Assembly: GCF_001642995.1 (NCBI RefSeq)
Contig: NZ_LOHS01000177.1
Span: 1 to 64,000 of the forward strand
Origin: Streptomyces jeddahensis
Lineage (GTDB): Bacteria; Actinomycetota; Actinomycetes; Streptomycetales; Streptomycetaceae
Reading direction: 5' to 3'
Length of the DNA stretch: 64,000 nt
In this document: positions 34,323-42,930 of the stretch, one piece after another
Layout of the letters: every line of letters begins with the position of its first letter
How positions within the stretch are numbered: the stretch's first letter is position 1
Notes under the pieces: model-generated
What the model was told of the DNA's origin: nothing
Databases searched by the model: none
What the model saw: only the letters and a program-made list of their open reading frames with translations
Translations under genes and position numbers: made by a program

Positions 34323-35131
34323 GTCTCGCCCGCCACCACGAGCCGGCGCAGGTGCTCGGAGATCTCCGCGCGCGCCTCGGGCGGCAGCCCCGAGTCCGTC
34401 ACGAGCGTGTCCACCTGCTCGAGCTCGGCGAAGGAACTCAGACCCACAGTGCCCCACTTGGTGTGGTCGGCGACCACGATGACGCGCCGTGCGGAGTGCA
34501 CGAGCCGCCGGTTCGTCTCCGCCTCCGCGAGATTCGGCGTCGACAGACCCGCCTCGACCGATATGCCGTGCACACCCAGGAACAGCATGTCGAAGTGGAG
34601 CGCCGCGATGGCCTGGTCGGCGACCGGGCCGACCAGCGAGTCGGACGGAGTGCGCACACCCCCCGTGAGGACCACGGTCGCCGCGCCCTGGGCCTGGCCC
34701 GAACTGCGCTGCGCCGTGTGGAAGACATCGGCCACCCGGACCGAGTTCGTGACCACCGTCAGATCCGGCACGTCCAGCAGGTGCTGGGCCAGCGCATACG
34801 TCGTCGTACCGCCCGACAGTGCGATCGCCGAGCCCGGCGAGACGAGGGCCGCGGCCGCGCGCGCGATGTCCTCCTTGGCGGTCAGCTCCAGGCCCGACTT
34901 CGCCTCGAAGCCCGGCTCGTGCGTACTCGCCTCGACGACCGGGACCGCGCCGCCGTGGACCTTCTCGATCACGCCCTGGCGGGCCAGCGTGTCGAGGTCG
35001 CGGCGCACCGTCATGTCGGAAACGCCCAGTTTGCGCGTGAGTTCGTTGACGCGTACACCGCCGCGTCGGCGCACCTCGTCAAGGATCAGGGCGCGGCGCT
35101 GCTCCGCGAGGAGGTTCTGGTTGTCACTCAC
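34301..35131 (-). CDS. DeoR-family regulator
   Basis: A 276-residue DeoR-type repressor. The N-terminal helix-turn-helix is VRVNELTRKLGVSDMTVRRD and the C-terminal sugar-phosphate-binding domain has IALSGGTTTYALAQHL, DMLFLGVHG and ADHTKWG. It should sense a phosphorylated sugar. GTG 35131 has AAAGGA and GGAG upstream. It stands alone, facing away from the membrane hydrolase gene, so its targets are not evident here. Its last codons are inside a repeat tract. Confidence 0.88.
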   Translation of the reverse strand: MSDNQNLLAEQRRALILDEVRRRGGVRVNELTRKLGVSDMTVRRDLDTLARQGVIEKVHGGAVPVVEASTHEPGFEAKSGLELTAKEDIARAAAALVSPGSAIALSGGTTTYALAQHLLDVPDLTVVTNSVRVADVFHTAQRSSGQAQGAATVVLTGGVRTPSDSLVGPVADQAIAALHFDMLFLGVHGISVEAGLSTPNLAEAETNRRLVHSARRVIVVADHTKWGTVGLSSFAELEQVDTLVTDSGLPPEARAEISEHLRRLVVAGETDLAADL

Positions 35132-35336
35132 GCCCGCTCCGGTCCTTTCGCCTCGTCGATCCAGCAGGACGCCCCATCCTTGCACGAGCCACCGACAGCT
35201 GTGCCACTGCCTGCGTGAATGCCATACGCCAAGGTCACCGGATGGGGGAGATTCCGTGACGAGGCGTGCGCAAGCGCTCTCGAGCCGAGACCCTTGAACC
35301 TGCACATGACATAACGGGTGCATGGCATAAACCTTT

Positions 35337-35358
35337 GGGCCTGACACGCGTCAGGCCC
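35337..35358. promoter_or_regulatory. 9-bp inverted repeat before the membrane hydrolase
   Basis: GGGCCTGAC and GTCAGGCCC form a perfect 9-bp inverted repeat around a 4-bp spacer, 49 bp before the start codon. It could be an operator, for example for DeoR, or an mRNA hairpin. It lies in the 275-bp divergent region. Confidence 0.5.
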
Positions 35359-35406
35359 GGCATACGGGCTGCCCGGAGATACGCGCAGGACGGGGGAAGC
35401 GGAACA

Positions 35407-37929
35407 GTGGATCGTGCCACAGAGCGTCCCGCGGCGGAGGAGACCGCCGCGGGACGAGGCGTCACGGCTGACGAGCCGACGGCAGCAGGCGATCGCGTCA
35501 CATCCGGCGGTCGCGGCATGCCGGGCGAGACCGCCCTTGAGCTGCTGGTTCACGGAGTCGGGGGCACCACCCCCGAGGCGATGCTCGACGATCCGGGCAC
35601 CGTGCGCGTCACCGGCGACGAGACCGCCGCGGTCTACCGGCGCATCGACGACGCGGACGCCGAGCAGCGGCCGGAGGACTACCGCGGCAAGCCGGTCCCC
35701 GAGGCGTACGTCTGGTCCAACCTCACCTCCGGCAACGGTTCGCGAGCCCTGTGGCTTCTGCTGCTGCCCTTCATGGTCGTCAACCTCGCGCACTGGATGC
35801 GCCCCACGGCCCGCAACCACACGAGGCACGTGCGCCTGTACGGCATGCTCGTGCGCCTGGCCGGACTGACCCTGACCGTGCTCCTTGTCGCCGCCGCGTG
35901 CGAGGTCGCCCTCGACCTGACGGCGTGGCAGTGCGCGGGCACGCGCGCGTGCGCCGAGGACCGCTCATGGCTCGGCTTCCTGTCGCCCGAGGTGTCCGGG
36001 CACGGCTGGTGGAGTCAGCCCGGCCGGCGCCTGGCCCTCGCGGCCGTGGCACCCGCGGCCCTCACCGGACTCCTCTGGTACCTCTCCCACCGCACCTGGA
36101 GTGCTTACGAGTCCCAGCAGCCACTGCCGCACCAGCCGGACCCGGAGGACGACACCAGCCGTACCGCCCTCGGCCGGCCCGGCTTCTGGTACGGGCGCCG
36201 TCTGGTGGCCCGGCTGCGCGCGGCGCACACCGCGGCGGGCCTGCTCACCGTGGCCGCGGCGGTCGGCACGTCCGCAGCGCGCTTCGACCGGCAGCCGGGC
36301 GGTCCCGCCCTGCTCGACGTGCTCGGACGTGCCCTCGACGCAACCCTCGTCGTGGGAGCGGGAGTCGTGGTGTGGGTGGTGTGCCGCAGGGGCCGCACCG
36401 AGCACCGGACCGACGAGCATCTGGACAAGGCCCTGATCCGCTGGCTGCCCGGCGGCGCGCTCGTCCTTCTGGTCCTCGCGGTGCTGTACGCGGGATGGTC
36501 GCGCCCCGGCTGGCGGTCCACCGGCCGTCTGCCCGGTGATGCGACGTTCGGTGGCATCACCCTGGTCCAGGGCCTGCTCGTCATCGCCCTGGCAGTGGTG
36601 GCCCACCTCCTCTTCCAGGCCGCACCAGACCAACGCACCGCCATGCGCGGACTCGGTGGACCGGCGGTGGCCATGCTGGCCTGCGCCCTCGGCGGGGTGA
36701 TGACCGGCGGAGTCGCCCAGCGTGTCGGCGACTGGCTGGACGGCGCCGGAACGCCCGGCGCCGGAGGCACCATCGACGGCCCTCCCGTGCTGCTCACCTG
36801 GCAGGCCTCCGTGATCCCGCCGCTGCTGGTCGTGCTTGCCCTGGTGTGCGGCTGGCTCGCCGTGCTCACCTGGCGCCGCACACGCCGGGACATCCCCACG
36901 GTGACCCGCGACTACCCAGGCGAGCCGGCGGACACGGCACGCACCCTGCGTATCGCGGGGTCACGCGCGCGTGCCGCCCTCACCGACCGCGTGCCCGTGG
37001 TCGTGGGCATCACCTCCGCCGTCACCCTGCTGCTCGGCGCAGGCGCGCTCGCCGGAGCCTGGACGGCGGGCAAGGTTCCCGGTGAGGCGGCGAAGGGCCA
37101 TGGCGCCTTCCTCGCCGGAACCGCAGAGACCGCACAGGCACTCGGCTCCTGGCTGATCAGCCTGGGCTTCATCCTGTTCGTCACCTGGGGCCGCCGCGCC
37201 TACCGTGACGCCTCGGCCCGCCGCACCATCGGCATCCTGTGGGACGTCGGTACGTTCTGGCCGCGCGCCGCCCACCCGTTCGCGCCGCCGTGCTACGCCG
37301 AGCGCGCGGTGCCGGACCTGAGCTGGCGCATGGCCACCTGGACGCGCACCACCGGCGGCAGGCTCGTCATCTCGGGCCACTCGCAGGGCAGCGTCCTCGC
37401 GGCAGCGGCCGCCTGGCAACTGACGCCCGCCGTACGCAAGCGGGTCGCCCTCCTCACCTACGGTTCACCACTGGAGCGGCTCTACGGACGGTGGTTCCCG
37501 GCCCACTTCGGCCCGGCAGCGCTGACGAGCCTGCACCGCGAGGTCGACTGCTGGCGCAACCTCTACCGGGCCACCGATCCCATCGGCGGCCCCGTCCGCG
37601 TGCACACCGCGGGCGCTCCTCAGGTCGATCGCGACGCCCTCAAGGACCCGCTCGCCTACGGACGCACCGAGCAGCATCCGCTTCCGGCGCCCATCCTGGG
37701 GCACTCCGACTACCAGGCCGACCCGGCGTTCGCGGAGGAACGCGCCCGGCTGCTGGCCCGTCTCAGGCCGGGCGTCCCCGCTCAGCGACCGGACGCCGGG
37801 CACCCGGAGGGCGCCGACGGCGGTCACGAGGCCGCAGCCGGTCAGGAGGAGGCCGGTGCCCGGGACGGTGCCGGTGGGGGTACCGCCACCGGCGATCCTC
37901 ACGGCAGGTCGGGCAAGTCCTCCGGATAG
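35407..37929 (+). CDS. polytopic membrane protein with split alpha/beta-hydrolase motifs
   Basis: An 840-residue protein. Near the N-terminus lies LELLVHGVGG (about 44-53), the oxyanion-type strand-loop of lipases. A 500-residue stretch with about eight to ten hydrophobic helices follows (about 120-625). The nucleophile elbow ISGHSQGSV has Ser659, and a plausible Asp (about 724, RATDPIGG) and His766 (LGHSDYQ) complete a triad. The C-terminal 70 residues are disordered. GTG 35407 has GGGGGAAG upstream. The fold suggests a membrane-embedded lipase or esterase, unlike soluble relatives. Its 3' end overlaps the opposing gene by 31 bp. Confidence 0.72.
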   Translation: MDRATERPAAEETAAGRGVTADEPTAAGDRVTSGGRGMPGETALELLVHGVGGTTPEAMLDDPGTVRVTGDETAAVYRRIDDADAEQRPEDYRGKPVPEAYVWSNLTSGNGSRALWLLLLPFMVVNLAHWMRPTARNHTRHVRLYGMLVRLAGLTLTVLLVAAACEVALDLTAWQCAGTRACAEDRSWLGFLSPEVSGHGWWSQPGRRLALAAVAPAALTGLLWYLSHRTWSAYESQQPLPHQPDPEDDTSRTALGRPGFWYGRRLVARLRAAHTAAGLLTVAAAVGTSAARFDRQPGGPALLDVLGRALDATLVVGAGVVVWVVCRRGRTEHRTDEHLDKALIRWLPGGALVLLVLAVLYAGWSRPGWRSTGRLPGDATFGGITLVQGLLVIALAVVAHLLFQAAPDQRTAMRGLGGPAVAMLACALGGVMTGGVAQRVGDWLDGAGTPGAGGTIDGPPVLLTWQASVIPPLLVVLALVCGWLAVLTWRRTRRDIPTVTRDYPGEPADTARTLRIAGSRARAALTDRVPVVVGITSAVTLLLGAGALAGAWTAGKVPGEAAKGHGAFLAGTAETAQALGSWLISLGFILFVTWGRRAYRDASARRTIGILWDVGTFWPRAAHPFAPPCYAERAVPDLSWRMATWTRTTGGRLVISGHSQGSVLAAAAAWQLTPAVRKRVALLTYGSPLERLYGRWFPAHFGPAALTSLHREVDCWRNLYRATDPIGGPVRVHTAGAPQVDRDALKDPLAYGRTEQHPLPAPILGHSDYQADPAFAEERARLLARLRPGVPAQRPDAGHPEGADGGHEAAAGQEEAGARDGAGGGTATGDPHGRSGKSSG

Positions 37930-40337
37930 AGCAGGGTGAGGTCGTCCGTGCTCGGCTCCGCGAGCTGGGCGACCCGTCCCGCGTGCCGCTCCACCATCGC
38001 CTCGAAGGTCTGCCGCGCCGTGCGGCCGTTGCCGAACGCCGGCCCCTTGGGGATCGCCGTGAAGTACTTCAGCAGCGCCTCCGCCGCACCCGGGGCGAGC
38101 CGGTACTCATGCTCCTCGGCCTGCTGCTCCACGATCTGCAGCAGCTCCTCGGGAACGTAGTCGCTGAAGGTGATCGTCCGTGAGAAGCGGGACGCCACAC
38201 CCGGGTTGACGGAAAGGAAGCGCTCCATCTCCGCCGTGTAGCCCGCGACGATCACCACCACGGCGTCGCGATGGTCCTCCATCAGCTTCACGAGCGTGTC
38301 GATCGCCTCGCGGCCGAAGTCGCGGCCCGAGTCCTCCGGGGAGAGCGCGTACGCCTCGTCGATGAACAGCACGCCGCCGCGGGCCCGTTCGAAGGCCTCC
38401 TGCGTGCGGATGGCCGTCGAGCCGATGTGCTCCCCGACCAGGTCGACGCGCGACACCTCGACGAGGTGCCCCTTCTCCAGGACGCCGAGCGACGCCAGGA
38501 TCTCGCCGTAGAGCCGGGCGACGGTCGTCTTGCCGGTGCCGGGCGACCCCGTGAAGACCAGGTGGCGTCTGACCGACGCCGCCTTCAGTCCTGCCTGTTG
38601 CCGGCGCTTGCCCACCTCGATCATGTCGGTGAGGGCACGCACCTCGCGTTTGACGCTCTCGAGGCCGACCAGCGAGTCCAGTTCACCCAGCACCGCCCTC
38701 GACTCCCGTGCGGTGACGGGCTGCTCCGGTGCGGCCGGCTCCTGTTCGGTGGTGCGCTGACCCGGGATCGGAGAGAGAAGGCCGCCGCCCGGCTGCGTCG
38801 CCGTCTGCACGGCCGCCTCCCGGGCGGGGCGCCGCAGACTTCCGCTCTCGTCGCTCGCGCAGTCCTCGACCAGCGGCCCTCCCGTGCCGCCTGACGCAGG
38901 GGAGGCACCCCCGTCCGCGAACTCGTAACCGCCGCGCGAGCAGCGCTCCGTACGGCATTTCCGCAGCGTCGTCCGGCATCCGTCGATGACGTGGAAGCCG
39001 TAGCCGCCGCTGTCGCTCACGAGGCAGCCATCGAACGTGCCGCGGCCCCCGGCGGAGACATAGAAGCCGGCCTCGGAGGGGGACGTGACCGCGCACCGCT
39101 CGATGGTGGGATCGGCGCCCTTGGTGACGATCACGCCGGTCTGCGTGGCGTCGAGGGTGCACCCCGTAAGGGTGCCGCCGCTGCCGTGGTCGCGGAACCA
39201 GGCGCCCGTCGCGGCCTCCCGGATACGGCAGTCGTCGAGTTGTGCGCTCGCCCCGTCGCTCACCGACACCGCCGTATTGCGCACCTGCGACAGGTCGCTG
39301 TCGACGACGTCCACGCGCGAACCGCGGTCGAGGACGAACAGCGCGTCCGGCACGTCGTGCACCCGGCACGAGTCGAGGACTGCGGTCGCGCCGTCGCTCA
39401 CCCAGACGGCCGGGTAGTCGCCCGTACTGTCGTGGATCTCGCACTGGTTGGCGTCCACGCGTGTGCCCGGGTCCCATACGGACAGGCCGTTGCGGCCGAA
39501 CCGGCGCACGCTGGACCGGGTCAGGGTCAGCACGGAGCGGGAGCGCAGGTCGATCGCGTTCTCCGGGATCTCGTGGATCCGGCAGTCGGCGAGCGTGAGG
39601 ACGGCGTCCGTGTCGAGCGTGATGCCGTCGGCGGTCGTACGGTGCACATCGCACTCCGTGAGACTCGCCGTGGCGTGCCCGGTGACCTGGATGCCGGAGC
39701 CCTTGATCTCGTACACCTCGCAGCCGACGGCGTCGAGGCCCGTGTCCTCGCCCGTCGCCGAGAGGCCCGCGCCCGAGGCGTGGTGCACGCGGCACCGCTC
39801 AAGGCGTGGATAGGCGCCGCCGCGCACCGCGACGCCCGACTGGCCGGCGGCGACGACCTCGCATTCCTCGAAGACGCCACCGCCGCCGTCCAGCACGGCG
39901 ATGCCGATGCCCGCCGGATTGTCGACCGTGCAGCGGCGCACGGCCGGGCGCGCGCCCCCGCGCACCTCGATACCACTGGCCGATCGCGTCACGACGCGCA
40001 CATCCGAGAGCTCCGGGGTGCCGTCCTCGACGAGCAGGGCGGGCGCGGCGGTGTCCTGGCCCTCTACGTGCAGGTGCTGCACCACTGCGGAGGCGCGCAC
40101 CGTCAACGGCACCCCGTCGGCGGGCGCGATGCGCACCGATCCGGGCGAGCCCTCCGGGCCGCGCAGCGTCACGGCGCGCCGGACGACGAGATTCTCCCGG
40201 TAGGTGCCGGGAGCCACGGTGAGGACGTCGCCATCCCCGGCGGCCTCCAGGGCGGCGGCGAGGGATGCGTACTCGCCTGTGCGGCGCCGCCACCGCGACG
40301 TGCCGGTGTGCGTCACCTGGACCGTGCCCTGTGCCAT
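37899..40337 (-). CDS. right-handed beta-helix - AAA+ ATPase fusion
   Basis: An 812-residue protein. Residues about 20-500 form a right-handed parallel beta-helix of many short coils (PbH1-type, NosD-like), each repeating a pattern such as CEVVAAGQSGVAVRGGA or CRIHEIPENAIDLRSRS. A linker rich in Gln and Pro follows, then a CbxX/CfqX-type AAA+ domain with Walker A GSPGTGKTT (597-605), Walker B VLFIDEA (about 656) and the sensor RFSRTITF. This ATPase type occurs in type VII secretion (EccA) and RuBisCO activation. Here the helix may recognise a polymer or protein that the ATPase remodels. It ends opposite the membrane hydrolase. Confidence 0.85.
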   Translation of the reverse strand: MAQGTVQVTHTGTSRWRRRTGEYASLAAALEAAGDGDVLTVAPGTYRENLVVRRAVTLRGPEGSPGSVRIAPADGVPLTVRASAVVQHLHVEGQDTAAPALLVEDGTPELSDVRVVTRSASGIEVRGGARPAVRRCTVDNPAGIGIAVLDGGGGVFEECEVVAAGQSGVAVRGGAYPRLERCRVHHASGAGLSATGEDTGLDAVGCEVYEIKGSGIQVTGHATASLTECDVHRTTADGITLDTDAVLTLADCRIHEIPENAIDLRSRSVLTLTRSSVRRFGRNGLSVWDPGTRVDANQCEIHDSTGDYPAVWVSDGATAVLDSCRVHDVPDALFVLDRGSRVDVVDSDLSQVRNTAVSVSDGASAQLDDCRIREAATGAWFRDHGSGGTLTGCTLDATQTGVIVTKGADPTIERCAVTSPSEAGFYVSAGGRGTFDGCLVSDSGGYGFHVIDGCRTTLRKCRTERCSRGGYEFADGGASPASGGTGGPLVEDCASDESGSLRRPAREAAVQTATQPGGGLLSPIPGQRTTEQEPAAPEQPVTARESRAVLGELDSLVGLESVKREVRALTDMIEVGKRRQQAGLKAASVRRHLVFTGSPGTGKTTVARLYGEILASLGVLEKGHLVEVSRVDLVGEHIGSTAIRTQEAFERARGGVLFIDEAYALSPEDSGRDFGREAIDTLVKLMEDHRDAVVVIVAGYTAEMERFLSVNPGVASRFSRTITFSDYVPEELLQIVEQQAEEHEYRLAPGAAEALLKYFTAIPKGPAFGNGRTARQTFEAMVERHAGRVAQLAEPSTDDLTLLYPEDLPDLP

Positions 40338-40452
40338 GGGTCTGCTCTGCCCCCACCTCGTCGTACGCGGGTCCTTGCGAAGGGTGCCGGAGTGTTCGGC
40401 CGGTCCACCGTAGCGTGCGCGGAGAGGGGCAGTTGACCCAAGACCAGCACTC

Positions 40453-41058
40453 TCAGCTGCCGGTGCCCGTCCTGCCCCAGTCCGGACCGGTCTTCTCCCA
40501 TGCCCGGTCCCAGCGCGCATACCGCCGCAGGACCATGCGCCATACGATCAGGCGCCTGCCGCCCTCGACGAGCGCGGCCGCTGCGGCGGCCGCGCCGAAT
40601 CCGGCGAGCACCGCGTGTGTCGTGGCGGTGGTGGTGTCGAGGGGGCGGCCTACGACCGCGCCGTGCGCGTCGGTCCACAGTGCGAACCGGTCGCCGGCGT
40701 GGGGCTCTTTGAGGTCGGCCATGACGGTGCCGCGGTGTGCGGTGCCGTCCGGTGCCGTCCACTCGGCGATCACCCGGCTCTGGGAGTCGCGGTCGGGCGC
40801 CGTCTCCGGGTCGGGGTCGAGCCGTGGCTGCGCCACCACCTTCACCACGGTCGCGGATATCCGGTGGCGCTCCCGCTGCTGCTCCTTGACCGACTGCAGC
40901 AAAGCGTGGCGGGAGAGATCTCCGATGACAACACCGACGACCGGCACGGCGACGGCGATCAACAGCGCGGCGGCGAGCGCCACCCATGCCTCGACGAGGT
41001 CGGTCCTGCGGCGCAGCGGATTGTGCCGCCAACGCCAGAAGCCTGCGATCGCTCGCAC
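40453..41058 (-). CDS. Rv1733c-like membrane protein
   Basis: A 201-residue protein with two membrane helices (VALAAALLIAVAVPVVGVVI and HAVLAGFGAAAAAAALV) around an extracytoplasmic domain that contains the family's WTAPDGTAHRGTV and WTDAHGAVVGRP pattern. It resembles mycobacterial Rv1733c, whose function is unknown. GTG 41058 is chosen over the upstream start because it opens directly into the helix region. It follows the beta-helix-AAA+ gene by about 115 bp on the same strand and may be in the same unit. Confidence 0.75.
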   Translation of the reverse strand: MRAIAGFWRWRHNPLRRRTDLVEAWVALAAALLIAVAVPVVGVVIGDLSRHALLQSVKEQQRERHRISATVVKVVAQPRLDPDPETAPDRDSQSRVIAEWTAPDGTAHRGTVMADLKEPHAGDRFALWTDAHGAVVGRPLDTTTATTHAVLAGFGAAAAAAALVEGGRRLIVWRMVLRRYARWDRAWEKTGPDWGRTGTGS

Positions 41059-41218
41059 AGTCCTGCACCCCCTTCCCCGTCCGTGATAACCCTGAACGGC
41101 ACGGCCCACGCGCTCATTGCAGCGAAGAGAGAGCGAGATCACGCCTCACCCCGCTCGAGGATCATTCACACCGGCCCAACGACGGTGGCCCGCGGATGTG
41201 TTCCCTCGCCGGAACCGG

Positions 41219-42046
41219 TCACTCGAGGATCTCGACCGTGTCGCCGACGCGGATCGTGCCACCCGACTCGGGCACGAGGTTCTGCCCGAAGACCAGTTGG
41301 TCGCCGAAGCGGCGGTGGCGGGCGAGGGTGCGCAGCGGCTCCTTGCCCCGTTCGGCGGTGGTCTGGTCGGTGGTGGTCACGACGCAGCGCCCGCACATCT
41401 TGGCCACGCGGAATGTCACTTCGCCGATGGCTATGCGCGACCAGTCGTCCTCGGCCCAGGGAGCTGTGCCGCGCACCACGACGTTGGGCCGGAAGCGGTT
41501 CATGGGGAGCGGTCCCTCGTCGGCGTGGTCGCCCTGTGCGATGAGGGAGTTGAGGGCGTCCAGCGACGAGAGCGCGGTGAGCAGCAGGGGATAGCCGTCG
41601 GCGAAGCTCACGGTCTCGCCGGGCCGTGCGTACTCGGGGTCGATGGGACGGCGCGTGGACGGGTCGTCGAGATGGACCAGGCGCACGTCCGTGTCCAGGT
41701 AGTCGCTGAACCACGCGTGCGCCGCAGCGTCGGCAGGCACCGCCTCGACCTTGTCCCGCCAGATCTCCACCAGGCTCGTGCCGGTACCCGGCTCCGGTAC
41801 GTCGACGGTCAGCTGCTCGCGTCCGGGCGCGGACAGTCGTATGCCGCCGCCGGGCAGCAGCTCGGCGGCGGCCAGCGCCATGCGCGGATGCGGGCGCTGT
41901 GTGACGACCTTGCCCGCTTCGTCGACCAGCATCCATCGCCGGTCGCCGTGGAGCCCCCAGGGCTCCACGACCGCCTCACGCGCCGTGTGTCCCCGAGCCG
42001 CCTTCAGCGGGTGGACGTGGATCGAGTCGAGCACCCCATTCGCCAT
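41219..42046 (-). CDS. MOSC-domain protein
   Basis: A 275-residue protein with the MOSC N-terminal beta-barrel (SIHVHPLKAARGHTAREAVV) and the MOSC domain. The conserved cysteine that carries sulfur or binds metal is in AKMCGRCVVTTTDQTT. MOSC proteins relate to the sulfurase end of molybdenum-cofactor enzymes and to N-hydroxylated-compound reductases such as YcbX and mARC. It is a single gene; no molybdoenzyme is next to it. Confidence 0.85.
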   Translation of the reverse strand: MANGVLDSIHVHPLKAARGHTAREAVVEPWGLHGDRRWMLVDEAGKVVTQRPHPRMALAAAELLPGGGIRLSAPGREQLTVDVPEPGTGTSLVEIWRDKVEAVPADAAAHAWFSDYLDTDVRLVHLDDPSTRRPIDPEYARPGETVSFADGYPLLLTALSSLDALNSLIAQGDHADEGPLPMNRFRPNVVVRGTAPWAEDDWSRIAIGEVTFRVAKMCGRCVVTTTDQTTAERGKEPLRTLARHRRFGDQLVFGQNLVPESGGTIRVGDTVEILE

Positions 42047-42089
42047 GAGGCCATCTTGCCAGTCGGCACCGACAGCCCATGGCTTTGGA

Positions 42090-42518
42090 TCAATATCCGC
42101 GCTGCTGGGGGTTGTACGGGTCCTGGTACGGGCCCGGGGCGGGGCGGGGCTGCGCCGGTCGCATCGCCTCGTAACCCGCGCTCTGCACGGGGCGCTGCGG
42201 GGCCTGCTGCGCCGGGTAGCCGCGCGGGCCCGTCGGCTGCTGCGGGATGTACGGCGCCGGGGCCTGTTGCAGCGGGGCGGGCTGCTGGGCCGCATGGCCG
42301 TACGGAGAAGCCGGCTGCGGAGAGGGGGCGGACGGCAGGGCGGGCAGCGCTGCCGGCAGCGCGGGCAGATGGTTGCCCGTGTCGTACGCGGACGGAACAC
42401 GGATCGGCGCGATCTGCGGTGTGCCCCGCTCTGCGACGAGCGAGTCGTAGATGGGAGTGTCCGGGAAGGACGGCGCGGAGTAGTAACCGCCGCCATAAGT
42501 GGAGCGGGGGGAGGTCAT
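42090..42518 (-). CDS. Pro/Gln-rich protein, DUF6643-like
   Basis: A 142-residue low-complexity protein beginning MTSPRSTYGGGYYSAPSFPD, with the conserved opening DTPIYDSLVAERGTPQIAPI and then PAQ/QQP/GPYQ-rich sequence. I believe this matches the DUF6643 family of Streptomyces, whose role is unknown. It is probably disordered and could bind proteins. No strong ribosome site is seen. Confidence 0.65.
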   Translation of the reverse strand: MTSPRSTYGGGYYSAPSFPDTPIYDSLVAERGTPQIAPIRVPSAYDTGNHLPALPAALPALPSAPSPQPASPYGHAAQQPAPLQQAPAPYIPQQPTGPRGYPAQQAPQRPVQSAGYEAMRPAQPRPAPGPYQDPYNPQQRGY

Positions 42519-42930
42519 GGCACATAAGTTAAGCCCACGATGTGCTGGTTGGGGAGACCGATAAGAGGGTTGTTTTCCGTGTCGGCTGTGGCCGCGGATC
42601 CCCAATGCGAGCGAACTCGGCAAAAACGGTCGTCTTTTGGGGCTGGGTTCGTGTAAAGGCCGAGTTCCCGAGGGGTTACCGGTGGTTGACCGGGGAGCCT
42701 CGTGCAAGTTCAGGGGCGGTGTTGGTTCGGCCGGAATGGGGTGGGCGTCAACAGAGTGGGCGTCAACAGAAAGGCAGCTCGGTCCAGCCATGGCGAGGCG
42801 TGTTGGTGGCGGACATGTCAACGCCCAAAGGTTCGAATCTTCAGGTGCAGGCGTCGCTGTCCGGATCGAATTCGGGACGGTGTTCCGGCCTCGGGATGCC
42901 CGATGCGGATGCCTCCGCTCGGCGCATGGT
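42519..42930. other. 412-bp intergenic region with a 15-bp tandem repeat
   Basis: Between the DUF6643-like gene and the glycosyltransferase there is no convincing gene. It holds two exact tandem copies of a 15-bp unit (42741-42755 and 42756-42770; unit GTGGGCGTCAACAGA). Base composition is lower in G+C near 42550-42680 (AAAAACGGTCGTCTTTTGGG), which fits a promoter or RNA leader but not a recognised class. Confidence 0.6.

Noticed and set aside
42830..42840. T-loop-like sequence GGTTCGAATCT, possible tRNA remnant
   Set aside because: No D-arm, anticodon stem or acceptor stem can be built around it.
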